From: an uncultured Christensenella sp.
GTDB lineage: Bacteria > Bacillota > Clostridia > Christensenellales > UBA3700
Direction: 5' to 3'
NCBI GenBank assembly: GCA_910583995.1
Contig: CAJTYW010000001.1
Coordinates: 1-64,000 of the forward strand
Length of the DNA stretch: 64,000 bases
Shown: positions 7,903 through 17,133 of the stretch, one piece after another
How the letters are laid out: every line of letters starts with the position of its first letter
Position numbering within the stretch: the stretch's first letter is position 1
Program-made: the position numbers and the translations under genes
The notes under the pieces: generated by a model
Database searches by the model: none
The model's input: the letters and a program-made list of their open reading frames with translations, nothing else
What the model was told of the DNA's origin: nothing

Positions 7903-8615
7903 ATGAAAATAACAGTGATAAATGGCACAAACACGGCGTTACATATCGCTTAAAAGAGATTTTTTTACAAAACTTTCAAGGCGCAGACGTAGTTGAGTTT
8001 TATCTGCCGAAAGATTGTCCGTCTTTTTGTATAGGTTGTACGAATTGTTTTATGAAAGGCGAAAATAACTGTAAAGACTTTGATTACACCCATAAAATTG
8101 AAAAATCGCTTATTGAATCAGATATAATCGTTATGACGTCGCCTGCATATGTAATGCACGCAACGGGCGCAATGAAATCATTATTAGACCATTTGGGGTA
8201 TCGTTGGATGCCGCATAGACCTGCGCCCGAAATGTTCGGTAAGCGTGCGGTAATTATTACGCAATGTCTTGGTGCAGGCGCAAAGTCAACATCAAAAGAT
8301 ATAAAACACAGTTTGTCTTGGTGGGGAATATCGAAAATCGGTATGTTTAGCGGTTCGCTTTTGAGTGATATTATTTGGGATAAACTTTCCGAAAAGAAGC
8401 GCAAGAAGTTAACTAAAAAGATAAACGAACTTGCTGTTCGATTCTCTAAAATCAATTATGCCAAACCAGCGCACACAACACTTATGACTAAAATTAAGTT
8501 TAAGTTTTGTCGTCTGATACAAAAGAAAGTGCGTAAAAATGGTGTTGCAGGACTTGACAATGAGTATTGGCATAATAACGGTTGGCTTGGTAAAAGCCGT
8601 CCGTGGAAAAGTTGA
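7903..8615 (+). pseudogene. Flavodoxin-like NAD(P)H-dependent reductase, frameshifted
   Basis: ATG at 7903 opens MKITVINGTNT, the usual start of NAD(P)H/FMN reductases, but this frame stops after 16 codons. The continuation (HGVTYRLKEIFL, then CIGCTNCF) lies in another frame. From the in-frame ATG at 8052 it runs to 8615 with flavodoxin-fold sequence such as VMTSPAYVMHATGAMKSLLDH. Restoring one base near 7925-7935 would join the two parts into a protein of about 237 residues. A promoter and a GGCGGTG site precede the 7903 ATG, so this is the original start. Codons such as GCG, CCG and CGT are commoner than in neighbours, suggesting transfer. A sequencing error is an alternative. Confidence 0.75.
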
Positions 8616-8668
8616 CGCATTCGATTTTCTAAGTAAACTTAAATTTATCTTTCTAATCTTTAATTAAG

Positions 8669-8710
8669 TATAGCGCACTACACTTCGCAAGCGAAGATAG
8701 TGCGCTATTT
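8669..8710. terminator. Long bidirectional hairpin terminator
   Basis: TAGCGCACTA (8671-8680) pairs with TAGTGCGCTA (8698-8707). An inner TTCGC/GCGAA stem sits at 8684-8695. It separates the reductase pseudogene from the convergent tmcAL gene. Confidence 0.65.
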
Positions 8711-8798
8711 CTTTGCCAACAAGGAAATCCCTATAACAGATACCCTTAATAGCGACTTATTTGCTGTAATTAGTAAAAGTTAAATAATTGTTGTGTTT

Positions 8799-9905
8799 TT
8801 AAATTATGAGCATTTTATTTGAAGTAATTTTATCTTTACTTACAATATTATATATTTTATTTGAATAACTTACTTGTTCACCACAAGTTAAATCTCCGTT
8901 AAAATCAATTTTTGATAAAAGGTTTTTACAATCTGCCTTGACGGCAAGCACATTAGGTTTTCCTATATTTGTTATTGAATTAGTGTGATTTAGAGCAATA
9001 TGCAGTAGCACTCTTCGTATTTTTGATTTAGTATATCTTTTTGTATGTACAAGTGTTACAAGTTCGTCATAGTTATTTGCTATTTGTGAGTATTTTTTTA
9101 CTCTGTTTATAATGCCTTCGTTATCTTCATATACGCTATCAATATTTATGCAGTTATGAGATATTATGGCAAATAATTTGTTGTAATCTATGTTGTAATT
9201 TATTAAATCGTCATATACAAATTTTGGTACTTTAAGTTCGTCTAAGTCAAAGTTGTTGCTGGCAATAGCAACTCTAATACTTTTTGCACTATTAAATTTG
9301 TTATCAAAATCAATTTGATTGTAACTAGCACCAACGCGTTTTATTGGGGCAAATTTAGCGTTTAAATTTAATTTTTTTGCTTGCTTAATATATTCTATAC
9401 CAAGTATGTTGTTTGGAGAGTTAATCAAATTAGTATCGATTTTTGAAAGGTTTTTAAATGATTTTTCACAAGATACAGGGTAGGATAAACCTTCGTCCAA
9501 ATATTTTTTAATTTGATAATCATATTCTTTAGAAGTTGTAATATTTGCAATTTCCGTAAGAGTATCTATATCGTCACATTCCGCACCAAAAACTATTAAA
9601 TCCAAGTTTTGTATTTTACTTGCTATTTGTATAGCACCATTTGCAAAGTATTCAGCTGAAGAAGTTGCATAAATTGATGGAAGTTCGATAACCATATCGC
9701 TACCTGCAGCTATAGCGTGTTTTGCACGAGTGTATTTATTTAAAACAGCAATATCGCCCCTTTGAGTAAAATTACCGCTCATAATTGCGATAATATAATT
9801 TTGCTCAGTAGGTGCAAGACTTGATAGAATCTCTTTAGTTTTATCAATATGGTAAATATGTCCGTTGTGCAATGGATTATATTCCACAATAATTGCTGCT
9901 ATCAA
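8799..9905 (-). CDS. tmcAL: tRNA(Met) cytidine acetate ligase
   Basis: The 368-aa protein is of the YlbM/TmcAL family. In the family it activates acetate with ATP and acetylates the wobble cytidine of elongator tRNA-Met. The nucleotidyltransferase signature HNGH is at residues 13-16 and SGNFTQRG at 43-50. IELPSIYATSSAEYFANGA follows, then the conserved helical C-terminus with YTKSKIRRVLLHIALNHT. It is slightly shorter than the usual 390-430 residues. The start is TTG at 9905 with AAGGAG eight bases upstream. Its position beside pta and ackA, which handle acetyl phosphate and acetate, is common in Firmicutes. Confidence 0.93.
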   Translation of the reverse strand: MIAAIIVEYNPLHNGHIYHIDKTKEILSSLAPTEQNYIIAIMSGNFTQRGDIAVLNKYTRAKHAIAAGSDMVIELPSIYATSSAEYFANGAIQIASKIQNLDLIVFGAECDDIDTLTEIANITTSKEYDYQIKKYLDEGLSYPVSCEKSFKNLSKIDTNLINSPNNILGIEYIKQAKKLNLNAKFAPIKRVGASYNQIDFDNKFNSAKSIRVAIASNNFDLDELKVPKFVYDDLINYNIDYNKLFAIISHNCINIDSVYEDNEGIINRVKKYSQIANNYDELVTLVHTKRYTKSKIRRVLLHIALNHTNSITNIGKPNVLAVKADCKNLLSKIDFNGDLTCGEQVSYSNKIYNIVSKDKITSNKMLII

Positions 9906-9963
9906 ATTTCTTCTCCTTTAAAATATATAAAATAAATATTGCTTTATTTTGTAATAAAAAGTA

Positions 9964-9992
9964 TTGATTTTTATTAAAAAATATATTATAAT
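9964..9992 (+). promoter_or_regulatory. SigA-type promoter of pta
   Basis: TTGATT (9964-9969), 17-base spacer, TATAAT (9987-9992), about 90 bases before the pta start. Confidence 0.6.
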
Positions 9993-10082
9993 TAAACTTA
10001 TGAATAATTATATATTCATTATATAACATTTTTTGAAAAAATAAAAGTATTTTGACGATATTGTTTTGGAGGAATGGAATTT

Positions 10083-11081
10083 ATGAGTAAGTTAATGGAC
10101 TCAATAATCAAAAAAGCAACAAAACTTGGCAAGACTATTGTATTGCCTGAAGGTGAAGAACCGCGTATTATCGAAGCGGCAAGATGTATTACTGATAACA
10201 AAATTGCAAAAGTTATTTTGTTAGGTGATAGAGAAGTTATCAAAGCTGTTCGCTCAGATATTAATGTAGATGATATAGAAGTTATTAATCCAAAAACTTC
10301 AGACAAATTTGAAACTTATGCAAATACTTTGTATGAGCTAAGAAAAGCAAAAGGTATGACTTTGGAACAAGCGGAAAGTTTGGTTAAAAACAATACACTT
10401 TTCTTTGGTGCTATTATGTTAAAATTGGGTGAAGCTGATGGTATGGTTGGTGGTGCAATCAATTCAACAGGTAATGTGCTTAGAGCAGGACTTCAAGTTG
10501 TAAAAACCGCACCAGGTGTAAGTACTGTTTCAAGTTGCTTTTTAATGAGCTTTGACAATACTTTGTATAAAGATAATGAAGTTATGGTATTTGGTGATTG
10601 TGCAGTTAATCCTGACCCTAATGCCGACCAACTTTGTGATATAGCAATTTCTACAGCTGCATCTGCTGCAACACTTGCAGGTTTAGAGCCAAGAGTTGCA
10701 ATGCTTTCATTCTCAACAAAAGGTAGTGCTAAACACGCAAATGTCGATAAAGTTGTAGAAGCTACTAAAAAAGTTATAGAAAAATGCCCAGATATGATTA
10801 TTGATGGTGAGTTACAAGTAGATGCAGCTTTGGTTAAATCTGTTGCAAGACTTAAAGCACCAAACAGCAAACTTGAAGGAAAGGCAAATGTTTTGATATT
10901 CCCAGACCTTGGTGCAGGTAATATTGGATATAAACTTGCTCAAAGACTTGCAGGAGCAGAAGCAGTAGGTCCTATCTGTCAAGGTTTTGCAAAACCTATC
11001 AACGATTTGTCAAGAGGTTGCGTAGTTAGCGATATTATTGGCGTTGTAGCAATTACAGCAGTTCAAACCGAAAATAAGTAA
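10083..11081 (+). CDS. pta: Phosphate acetyltransferase
   Basis: The 332-aa enzyme converts acetyl-CoA and phosphate to acetyl phosphate and CoA in the cytoplasm. The whole length matches short, single-domain Pta proteins: KTIVLPEGEEPRIIEAA at the start, GxADGMVGGAINSTG near 120-135, MLSFSTKGSA near 215, and PDLGAGNIGYKLAQRLAGAEA near the end. The ATG at 10083 is preferred over the in-frame ATG at 10074, because the GGAGG at 10068-10072 would be only one base from the latter. The ackA gene follows 116 bases later and the pair makes acetate with ATP. Confidence 0.96.
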   Translation: MSKLMDSIIKKATKLGKTIVLPEGEEPRIIEAARCITDNKIAKVILLGDREVIKAVRSDINVDDIEVINPKTSDKFETYANTLYELRKAKGMTLEQAESLVKNNTLFFGAIMLKLGEADGMVGGAINSTGNVLRAGLQVVKTAPGVSTVSSCFLMSFDNTLYKDNEVMVFGDCAVNPDPNADQLCDIAISTAASAATLAGLEPRVAMLSFSTKGSAKHANVDKVVEATKKVIEKCPDMIIDGELQVDAALVKSVARLKAPNSKLEGKANVLIFPDLGAGNIGYKLAQRLAGAEAVGPICQGFAKPINDLSRGCVVSDIIGVVAITAVQTENK

Positions 11082-11197
11082 TTATAAACAAAGCGTAGTA
11101 AAATAGTTGATTAAAAGTAAAAGCTTTAAATAAAATTTTAATAAATATAAGACATTTTAAATTTATATTGTCTGACAAATAATTTTAGAGGTAAATA

Positions 11198-12391
11198 ATG
11201 AAGATTTTAGTTGTAAATGCAGGTAGTAGTTCTTTAAAATATCAAGTAATTGATATGGATAACGAAAGTTGTCTTTGCAGTGGTGGCGTTGATTGTATCG
11301 GTCAACAAACTTCTACAATCGAACATAAAGCAAGTGGTAAAAAAGAGCATATTGAAACTCATCACTTTGACAATCATACACAAGCGTTAAAAGTTGTATT
11401 TAATCTTTTGACAGATAAAGAGTGTGGCGTTATAAATGATATTAGCGAAATTAGTGCAGTAGGTCATAGAGTTTTGCATAGCGGTGAAGATTTTGACGGC
11501 TCAGTTGTTATAACTGCTGAAACACTTGAAACAATGAAAAAAAATATCCCGCTTGGACCACTTCATATGCCAGCTAACTTAGCTTGTGTGGAGTCTTGCA
11601 AGAGTTTGTTACCAAATGTTCCTATGGTTGCAGTTTTTGACACAGCTTTCCATATGACAATGCCTAAATACGCATATATGTATGCTATTCCTTACGAAGA
11701 TTATGAAAAATACAAAGTTCGCCGTTATGGATTTCACGGTACATCACACAAATATGTAACTGGTGAAGCTATTAAAATGATGGGTACTGATAAATGCAAA
11801 ATTATCAACTGTCATTTAGGTAATGGTTCTTCTATCTCTGCTGTTAAGGACGGAAAATGTCAAGATACTTCAATGGGATTGACTCCGCTTGAAGGATTGA
11901 TGATGGGTACTCGTTCAGGAGATATTGACCCTGCTTGCCTTGAGTTTTTGATGGACAAAAAAGGTATGGATATTCACGAAATGCTTAATTACCTAAATAA
12001 AAAGAGTGGTTTCTTAGGCGTTTCAGGTGTGTCTTCAGATGCAAGAGAAGTTGGTAAGGCTGCAGATGCAGGAAATGAAAGAGCACAGCTTGTTCAAGAA
12101 ATGACTTCTTACCGCATTAGAAAATACATTGGCGCTTATGCAGCAGCTTTGCAAGGTGTTGATTGTATCGTATTTACAGGTGGCATTGGTGAAAATTCTT
12201 TTGCTGCACGCCGTAGAGTACTTGATAAACTTGAGTGGCTTGGTGTTAAGATTGATTGGGATAAAAACGATAACTGTCCAAGAAAACAAAATGTTGAAAT
12301 TTCAGCACCTGATTCAAAAGTAAAAGTATTTGTTATTCCTACAAACGAAGAACTTGTTATTGCAAGAGAAACAAAAGATTTAATCAAATAA
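11198..12391 (+). CDS. ackA: Acetate kinase
   Basis: The 397-aa enzyme converts acetyl phosphate and ADP to acetate and ATP. It has the ASKHA fold. Family signatures include VVNAGSSSLKYQ at the N-terminus, GHRVLHSGE near 90, AVFDTAFHMTMP near 146, RRYGFHGTSHKYV near 174 and the nucleotide-binding GNGSSISAVKDG. VFTGGIGEN is near residue 325. Length is normal. A GAGGT ribosome binding site precedes the ATG. It forms the acetate pathway with pta and would return ATP from pyruvate produced by the decarboxylase operon. Confidence 0.97.
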   Translation: MKILVVNAGSSSLKYQVIDMDNESCLCSGGVDCIGQQTSTIEHKASGKKEHIETHHFDNHTQALKVVFNLLTDKECGVINDISEISAVGHRVLHSGEDFDGSVVITAETLETMKKNIPLGPLHMPANLACVESCKSLLPNVPMVAVFDTAFHMTMPKYAYMYAIPYEDYEKYKVRRYGFHGTSHKYVTGEAIKMMGTDKCKIINCHLGNGSSISAVKDGKCQDTSMGLTPLEGLMMGTRSGDIDPACLEFLMDKKGMDIHEMLNYLNKKSGFLGVSGVSSDAREVGKAADAGNERAQLVQEMTSYRIRKYIGAYAAALQGVDCIVFTGGIGENSFAARRRVLDKLEWLGVKIDWDKNDNCPRKQNVEISAPDSKVKVFVIPTNEELVIARETKDLIK

Positions 12392-12533
12392 ATTAATTTG
12401 AGAGAATTTCGCAATTTAAACAATTATTTTATATATTGTTTATGAATATTGTGCAAAGTTTACCTGATTTTAGCTCAATCAAACATATTTACGATAATAA
12501 AATGGCTTTTTGAATAAAACTATGTTATTTTAA

Positions 12534-12562
12534 TTGACAAAATATTGATATTGATATATAAT
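12534..12562 (+). promoter_or_regulatory. Consensus SigA promoter of yceD-rpmF
   Basis: TTGACA (12534-12539), 17-base spacer, TATAAT (12557-12562). Both hexamers match the consensus perfectly. The yceD ATG is 24 bases downstream. Confidence 0.8.
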
Positions 12563-12585
12563 TTGATAGACTAAGGAGGGTAACT

Positions 12586-13089
12586 ATGTCTATAAATATT
12601 GCAAAAGCAAATCAAGGCGAGTTTTATCCTTTTAAAGAGACAATAAAAGCAAACAATGACATTTTGTCAGGTATCCTTGCTACATTTGACGGAGATATTG
12701 AAATCGAAGGTACTTATGTAACAGATAAAGACAATGTTTATATTGATAGCAAATTGCGTTTTGATATAATTTTTAAATGTGCAAGATGCCTTGAAGATGT
12801 TAAAAAATCTTTCAATATAAGATGTATGGCAAGTTTTTATTTGGAAGGTGAGTCAGTTGAAGAAGGGTATTATCCTTATTCAAACAATGTTGTTGATATG
12901 ACAGAGCCTGCAATGCAAGAAATTATTTTGAATCTACCTACAAGAGTGCTTTGTAAGGAAGATTGCAAAGGTTTATGCCAAGTTTGCGGTACAAATTTAA
13001 ACAACAGTAATTGCGATTGTGATAAATTGCAAAATCAAGAAACTATTACACCTAACAATCCGTTTAGCGTGTTGAAAAATTTAAAATAA
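12586..13089 (+). CDS. yceD: YceD family (DUF177) protein
   Basis: The 167-aa protein belongs to the YceD/DUF177 family, nearly always encoded just before rpmF. It is thought to act in 23S rRNA or large-subunit biogenesis, though its biochemical role is not settled. The central CARCLEDVKKSF motif (about 64-75) and the C-terminal Cys cluster CKEDCKGLCQVCGTNLN are the family hallmarks. The latter probably binds a metal. It starts 24 bases after a consensus promoter with AGGAGG before the ATG, and rpmF follows 20 bases after its stop. Confidence 0.9.
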   Translation: MSINIAKANQGEFYPFKETIKANNDILSGILATFDGDIEIEGTYVTDKDNVYIDSKLRFDIIFKCARCLEDVKKSFNIRCMASFYLEGESVEEGYYPYSNNVVDMTEPAMQEIILNLPTRVLCKEDCKGLCQVCGTNLNNSNCDCDKLQNQETITPNNPFSVLKNLK

Positions 13090-13109
13090 ATCTACGGGAG
13101 GTGCAAGAA

Positions 13110-13301
13110 ATGGCAGTTCAAAAGAATAAAACTTCAAAACAAAGAAAACATACAAGAGCAGCAAATTGGAAAATTAGCGCGCCAAATCTATCTCAATGCC
13201 CAAATTGTGGAGAACTTATTGTGAGTCACAAAGTTTGTCCAAATTGTGGTGCTTATGATGGAAAAACTGTAGTAGATATGAGCGAAAAGAAAGCTGACTA
13301 A
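13110..13301 (+). CDS. rpmF: 50S ribosomal protein L32
   Basis: This 63-aa protein starts MAVQKNKTSKQRKHTRAANW, the typical L32 start (AVPKxKTSKxRxxxRR). It has two CPNCG zinc-binding pairs near residues 28 and 43. Both Cys pairs are intact, so this is the zinc-containing form. The start at 13110 is chosen because GGGAGG lies 8 bases upstream and Met-Ala-Val is the family start. It is co-transcribed with yceD and ended by the terminator at 13323. Confidence 0.95.
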   Translation: MAVQKNKTSKQRKHTRAANWKISAPNLSQCPNCGELIVSHKVCPNCGAYDGKTVVDMSEKKAD

Positions 13302-13322
13302 TTATCAATAACGGATAATGAG

Positions 13323-13356
13323 AAAAGGAATGTGTTTATGGCATTCCTTTTTTTTA
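13323..13356 (+). terminator. Terminator after rpmF
   Basis: AAAAGGAATG pairs with CATTCCTTTT (13342-13351), followed by a long T-run. Confidence 0.85.
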
Positions 13357-13364
13357 TTTTGCAG

Positions 13365-13393
13365 TTGAAATTAAAATAAAAATATGTTAAAAT
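13365..13393 (+). promoter_or_regulatory. Promoter of the DUF4874 lipoprotein gene
   Basis: TTGAAA (13365-13370), 17-base spacer ending in TGT, TAAAAT (13388-13393). Confidence 0.5.
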
Positions 13394-13423
13394 AAAACTA
13401 ATAGAATTGTATGGAGAATTATT

Positions 13424-14926
13424 ATGAGAAAAAGTTTTAAATATTTTGTTTTTATAATTGCTATTTTTACGCTGATATTTACTTTATCTGCTTGCAATTA
13501 TGAAAGCGTAATTACATTATCTGATTTATCACTTTCAATTACTCCTAATGAGAGTATAAAGCATTTAACAGGTGATATAAGTGAAGAGTTGTTAAATAAT
13601 GTTGATAGGGGCTTTAGACTGGAAACATATTATACATTGGGCAGTGGCAGAGCTTGGCCGACAGATGTAGGAAGTGACGGATATAAAATGCTTGATGAAG
13701 AAATCGAGTTTTATAAAGATGACAAACCTGTTGAAATACAAGTTTATATTTATCTTACAGAGTATATCGATAAACCGCTAGACGATATAGCTTTAAATCA
13801 AATGAAAGATTATTTTGAATATATTCGCTCAAAAGGTATGAGTATGTTATTAAGATTTGCATACGACCATACTCAAGGCGAAGATAATAGCCCAAAACAG
13901 GAAATTATTCTTGAACATTTAAATCAAATCAAGCAATTTAATATTAGAAATGCTCAATTGATAAAAGACACATTGACTGCCTACCAATTCGGTATGATTG
14001 GTGCTTGGGGAGAGTGGGGTGCTACTTTTGGAAAATATAATGAAAAAACATTATTAAATGCTATGATTGACGCTTTTCCTGATGGTACATATTTTCAAGG
14101 TAGATATATGCGTGTGGTAAATCAAACAGACAAAAATCCTAAGTCGGAATATGTTGGCTACCACAATGACTTTTTGGTGGGAAGACCGCACCCTTGGAAT
14201 ACGGCTGGTGATAAATATAAAAGTAACGATTACAAAAAATTCATTAACAATGCCCAATATAGGCTTAATGACGGCGAAATGCCTTGGGGTGGTTATACCG
14301 ATGAGCCTGATGAAAAAGTTGACGGAATAAACTTTTTAAAACAAATGCGAGAGCATAGTTTGGGAACATTAAGTATAAAGCACAACTATATTGAGCCACG
14401 AGTAGGAAAGGACGGAATTATACATAATTCTCATAATATTGCAAGGTGGAAGACAGAGTATGTTACACCTGAAATTTTAAAAGCTAATAAGTTGCCTTAC
14501 TATGATAGTTGGTTTAAAGATAGTAATGGTAGCACAATAAAGCGTTCTATTTATGAATATTTGAGAGATTATTTGGGTTATGTGCTTATGCTAGATAATC
14601 TTGAAATTAAAAAAGTAGGTGAAAATACTGAATTGTCTTTTGTTATCACCAACTTCGGATTAGGTACACCGCTTACTATAAATAATATGGAAATTGTAGT
14701 ATGTGATAAAGCCAATAATATTATTAATATTGATACGGCTAAAAATTATTATGTGTCAAGCTATGATAACAAAAAGCTTGTAACTTACGGACAGCAAAAA
14801 ATTACTTTTACTATTAAAGGTGATATAGCCGGCAAAGCAATTGGCGTTAAATTGTCAAAAGGTAATCATACAATAAAAACTGCAAATGATATTCCGTATA
14901 TTGCTGGAGTTAATTTTATCCTTTAA
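13424..14926 (+). CDS. Secreted lipoprotein with DUF4874 and DUF4832-like domains
   Basis: This 500-aa protein has a signal peptide with lipobox LSAC (Cys24). The DUF4874-like part begins with NNVDRGFRLETYY near 59 and holds LLRFAYDH and GMIGAWGEWG near 188, as in barrel-fold families resembling glycoside hydrolases. The DUF4832-like part ends with PYYDSWFKD and YEYLRDYLGYVLML, followed by a beta-sandwich-like C-terminus. These pairs occur in secreted proteins thought to act on polysaccharides, but no enzymatic activity is established. It has its own promoter and terminator and sits between rpmF and plsX, which are neighbours in many Firmicutes. This suggests an inserted accessory gene. Confidence 0.8.
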   Translation: MRKSFKYFVFIIAIFTLIFTLSACNYESVITLSDLSLSITPNESIKHLTGDISEELLNNVDRGFRLETYYTLGSGRAWPTDVGSDGYKMLDEEIEFYKDDKPVEIQVYIYLTEYIDKPLDDIALNQMKDYFEYIRSKGMSMLLRFAYDHTQGEDNSPKQEIILEHLNQIKQFNIRNAQLIKDTLTAYQFGMIGAWGEWGATFGKYNEKTLLNAMIDAFPDGTYFQGRYMRVVNQTDKNPKSEYVGYHNDFLVGRPHPWNTAGDKYKSNDYKKFINNAQYRLNDGEMPWGGYTDEPDEKVDGINFLKQMREHSLGTLSIKHNYIEPRVGKDGIIHNSHNIARWKTEYVTPEILKANKLPYYDSWFKDSNGSTIKRSIYEYLRDYLGYVLMLDNLEIKKVGENTELSFVITNFGLGTPLTINNMEIVVCDKANNIINIDTAKNYYVSSYDNKKLVTYGQQKITFTIKGDIAGKAIGVKLSKGNHTIKTANDIPYIAGVNFIL

Positions 14927-14950
14927 ACCATTTAAAAATCGATACTAAAT
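14926..14950 (+). repeat. 25-bp intergenic repeat, copy 1
   Basis: AACCATTTAAAAATCGATAC followed by TAAAT. It begins on the last base of the TAA stop codon and lies just before a terminator. Same family as copies at 15861, 20750, 31048, 34761 and 58442. Confidence 0.7.
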
Positions 14951-14951
14951 A

Positions 14952-14985
14952 AAAAAAACAGGCTTTTTACGGCTTGTTTTTTTAT
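14952..14985 (+). terminator. Terminator after the lipoprotein gene
   Basis: AACAGGC pairs with GGCTTGTT (one G-U pair), extended by A-T pairs, followed by TTTTTTT. Confidence 0.7.
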
Positions 14986-15081
14986 TGTTTAAATAACAAT
15001 ATGCGATTGTGAAATCAAAAATATTAGTTAAAAGGTATAACTGAGTAAAAATTGCAAAATTTAACTATGTGGAGGAGAATT

Positions 15082-15786
15082 ATGCAATTTGGAATACAAC
15101 CTATTTATTGGGTACTTATTAATTCTGTAGTATCGTTTATATTTTTATTTATTATATCTAAAGTGCTTGGCAAAAAGCAAATAGCACAACTTGAGTTTAT
15201 AGATTACGCGGTTGGTATATCTTTGGGTTCGATTGCGGCAGAAATGGCAATCAATTCAGAAATACCTTTTTATTACTTTTTAATTGCAATGGCAATATTT
15301 ATGTTTCTTGCTTTGCTTGTGGATATTGTTGGCAGAAAATGTACTTTCTTTAAAAGATTAATGAAGGGTAAGCCTATTTGTGTTGTTTACGAAGGTAAAA
15401 TAGATTATGAACAACTAAAAAAGAGCAAGATTGACGTTAATGACTTGCTTGCAATGCTTAGGGAAAAAGGCTTTTTTGATATAGAAGATGTAGCTTACGC
15501 AGTATTTGAGACAAGCGGTGAATTGTCAGTGCTACCAAAAGGAAATCAAAGACCTGTTGTTGCAGAAGATTTAGGTAATGATAAGGTTAAAACTGCACAA
15601 TTATCTAATGTGTTGATAGTGGACGGAGCAATATCTTATTCCGGATTAAGTGAAGCGAAAAAAGGCGAAGAATGGCTACTAAGAAGATTAAATGCAAAAA
15701 CTAAAGACGAATTAAAGAAAATTTTGCTTGCAACTTATGATAGCGAAAAAGATGAGATAAATGTTCATACTAAAGATAAAGCTTAA
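15082..15786 (+). CDS. DUF421 (YetF-type) membrane protein
   Basis: The 234-aa protein has three N-terminal membrane helices (about 5-90), with RxxGKKQIAQLEFIDYAVGISLGSIAAE between them, the DUF421 hallmark. The cytoplasmic part has KPICVVYEGKIDYEQLKKSKI, NDLLAMLREKGFFDIEDVAYAVFET and SGELSVLPK. In Bacillus the YetF/YkjA/YrbG relatives are linked to spores and membrane stress, but no biochemical activity is settled. GGAGGAG eight bases before the ATG at 15082 makes this start better than the in-frame codon at 15052. Confidence 0.88.
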   Translation: MQFGIQPIYWVLINSVVSFIFLFIISKVLGKKQIAQLEFIDYAVGISLGSIAAEMAINSEIPFYYFLIAMAIFMFLALLVDIVGRKCTFFKRLMKGKPICVVYEGKIDYEQLKKSKIDVNDLLAMLREKGFFDIEDVAYAVFETSGELSVLPKGNQRPVVAEDLGNDKVKTAQLSNVLIVDGAISYSGLSEAKKGEEWLLRRLNAKTKDELKKILLATYDSEKDEINVHTKDKA

Positions 15787-16051
15787 TAAACTATATTGTA
15801 ACAAGTTTTTAAGCAATTAAAATTTGTGTCAGTGGGATATATTTTATTCCACTGATTTAAATTTAATACCGATTTTTGAAGGGTTTTAGTAAAATTATCT
15901 TTGATTTTTTTACCAATAAATATTATAAAATCATATTAGGTAACTAGCTAATATTGTTTTTAAAGATTTTAAAATGCCTGAAGATTTTGTTGTAATTATT
16001 TATTAGCTTAATATATTTACGCATAATATATTATTATTTTATAAAAAATAA
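15787..16051. other. Gene-free region with hairpin
   Basis: No gene is visible. CAGTGGGA (15830-15837) and TTCCACTG (15847-15854) form a hairpin with one G-U pair, a weak terminator candidate for the DUF421 gene. Copy 2 of the 25-bp repeat follows at once. The remainder is plain AT-rich sequence up to the plsX promoter. Confidence 0.5.
15861..15885 (-). repeat. 25-bp intergenic repeat, copy 2
   Basis: On the - strand it reads AACCCTTCAAAAATCGGTAT followed by TAAAT, one base different from the copy at 34761. Confidence 0.8.
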
Positions 16052-16080
16052 TTGTAAATTTTTAATTTATATGCTAAAAT
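16052..16080 (+). promoter_or_regulatory. Promoter of the plsX operon
   Basis: TTGTAA (16052-16057), 17-base spacer, TAAAAT (16075-16080) preceded by TGC, an extended -10. The same TGCTAAAAT element precedes recX, uvrC and galK. Confidence 0.6.
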
Positions 16081-16116
16081 ATCTGTGTATAAATTTTGAC
16101 CATATAAGGAGCGAGT

Positions 16117-17133
16117 ATGAAAATTATTTTAGATGGACAAGGCGGAGATTATCCAGACCAAGCTGTAATGGGTGCTATCAAAGCAGTTAACAAGCATAAA
16201 GATTTGGAGATAATAATTTGCGGTAAGGCGGAAGAAGTCAATAAGGTTTTATCTGAAAATTATTCCGGAAATAAAATTACTGTTTGCGATTGTAGAGAAG
16301 TTATAACAAATGATGATGTTCCGACTATTGCAGTTCGTCAAAAGAAAGACTCTTCTATGGTAAAAGCTATTCGTATGGCAAAAGAAGACCCAACTATTGA
16401 CGGCGTTGTAAGCTCAGGCAATACTGGAGCGTTGCTTACTGCATCACTATTTATTGCAAAAAGAATAAAAGGCATTAGCAGACCTTGCCTAGCACCAAGC
16501 CTTCCAACAGCTATTGACGGAAAGTGTTTTGTACTTGTGGATTGCGGTGCAAATGCAGATTGTAGACCAATAAACTTGCAACATTTTGCCGTTATGGGAA
16601 GTTGTTATGTTGAGTCATTGTTTGGAAGAAAAAATCCTACAGTTGCTATACTTAGTAACGGACAGGAAAAAGGCAAGGGTAATGAACTTGTAAAAGAAAC
16701 TTATCCACTACTTGAGAGTACTAAATCTATTAACTTTGTAGGAAATGTAGAAGCAAGAGATATATTATTTGGTGACTATGATGTTGTGGTTTGTGATGGC
16801 TTTAGTGGCAACATTGCTTTAAAAACTATTGAAGGTACAGCACTTTGCGTAATGAGAATGATAAAAAATTCTATTAAAAACGGAAGCATTTTGCAAAAGA
16901 TTGGCGGATTGCTTATCAAGCCTGCAGTAAGAAAACTTAAGTCTACAATGGACGTTAACGAGCAAGCTGGTGGTACTGTTCTTGGTGTGGATAGCATTAT
17001 TGTAAAAGCACACGGCTCATCAAAGGAAGCAAGTATTTGCAGATGTATCGAGCAAGCTATGCTACTTGCACAAAATGATATAGTAAGCAAAATTAAAACA
17101 AATTTAAGTGGGTTAGAAGATTATGATAATTAG
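16117..17133 (+). CDS. plsX: Phosphate acyltransferase PlsX
   Basis: The 338-aa peripheral membrane enzyme makes acyl phosphate from acyl-ACP, the first step of phospholipid synthesis in Gram-positive bacteria. Family motifs include ILDGQGGDYPDQAVMGA at the N-terminus, SSMVKAIRMAKE near 86, VSSGNTGALLTAS near 104, LSNGQEKGKGNE near 185, and VVCDGFSGNIALKTIEG near 224. AHGSSKE is near the end. It is first in an operon with rnc, whose ATG overlaps the plsX end. The acpP gene that often lies between these two is absent. Confidence 0.95.
   Translation: MKIILDGQGGDYPDQAVMGAIKAVNKHKDLEIIICGKAEEVNKVLSENYSGNKITVCDCREVITNDDVPTIAVRQKKDSSMVKAIRMAKEDPTIDGVVSSGNTGALLTASLFIAKRIKGISRPCLAPSLPTAIDGKCFVLVDCGANADCRPINLQHFAVMGSCYVESLFGRKNPTVAILSNGQEKGKGNELVKETYPLLESTKSINFVGNVEARDILFGDYDVVVCDGFSGNIALKTIEGTALCVMRMIKNSIKNGSILQKIGGLLIKPAVRKLKSTMDVNEQAGGTVLGVDSIIVKAHGSSKEASICRCIEQAMLLAQNDIVSKIKTNLSGLEDYDN

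Noticed and set aside
10074..10082. Earlier in-frame ATG for pta
   Set aside because: Only one base separates it from GGAGG; the ATG at 10083 has correct spacing and matches the family start.
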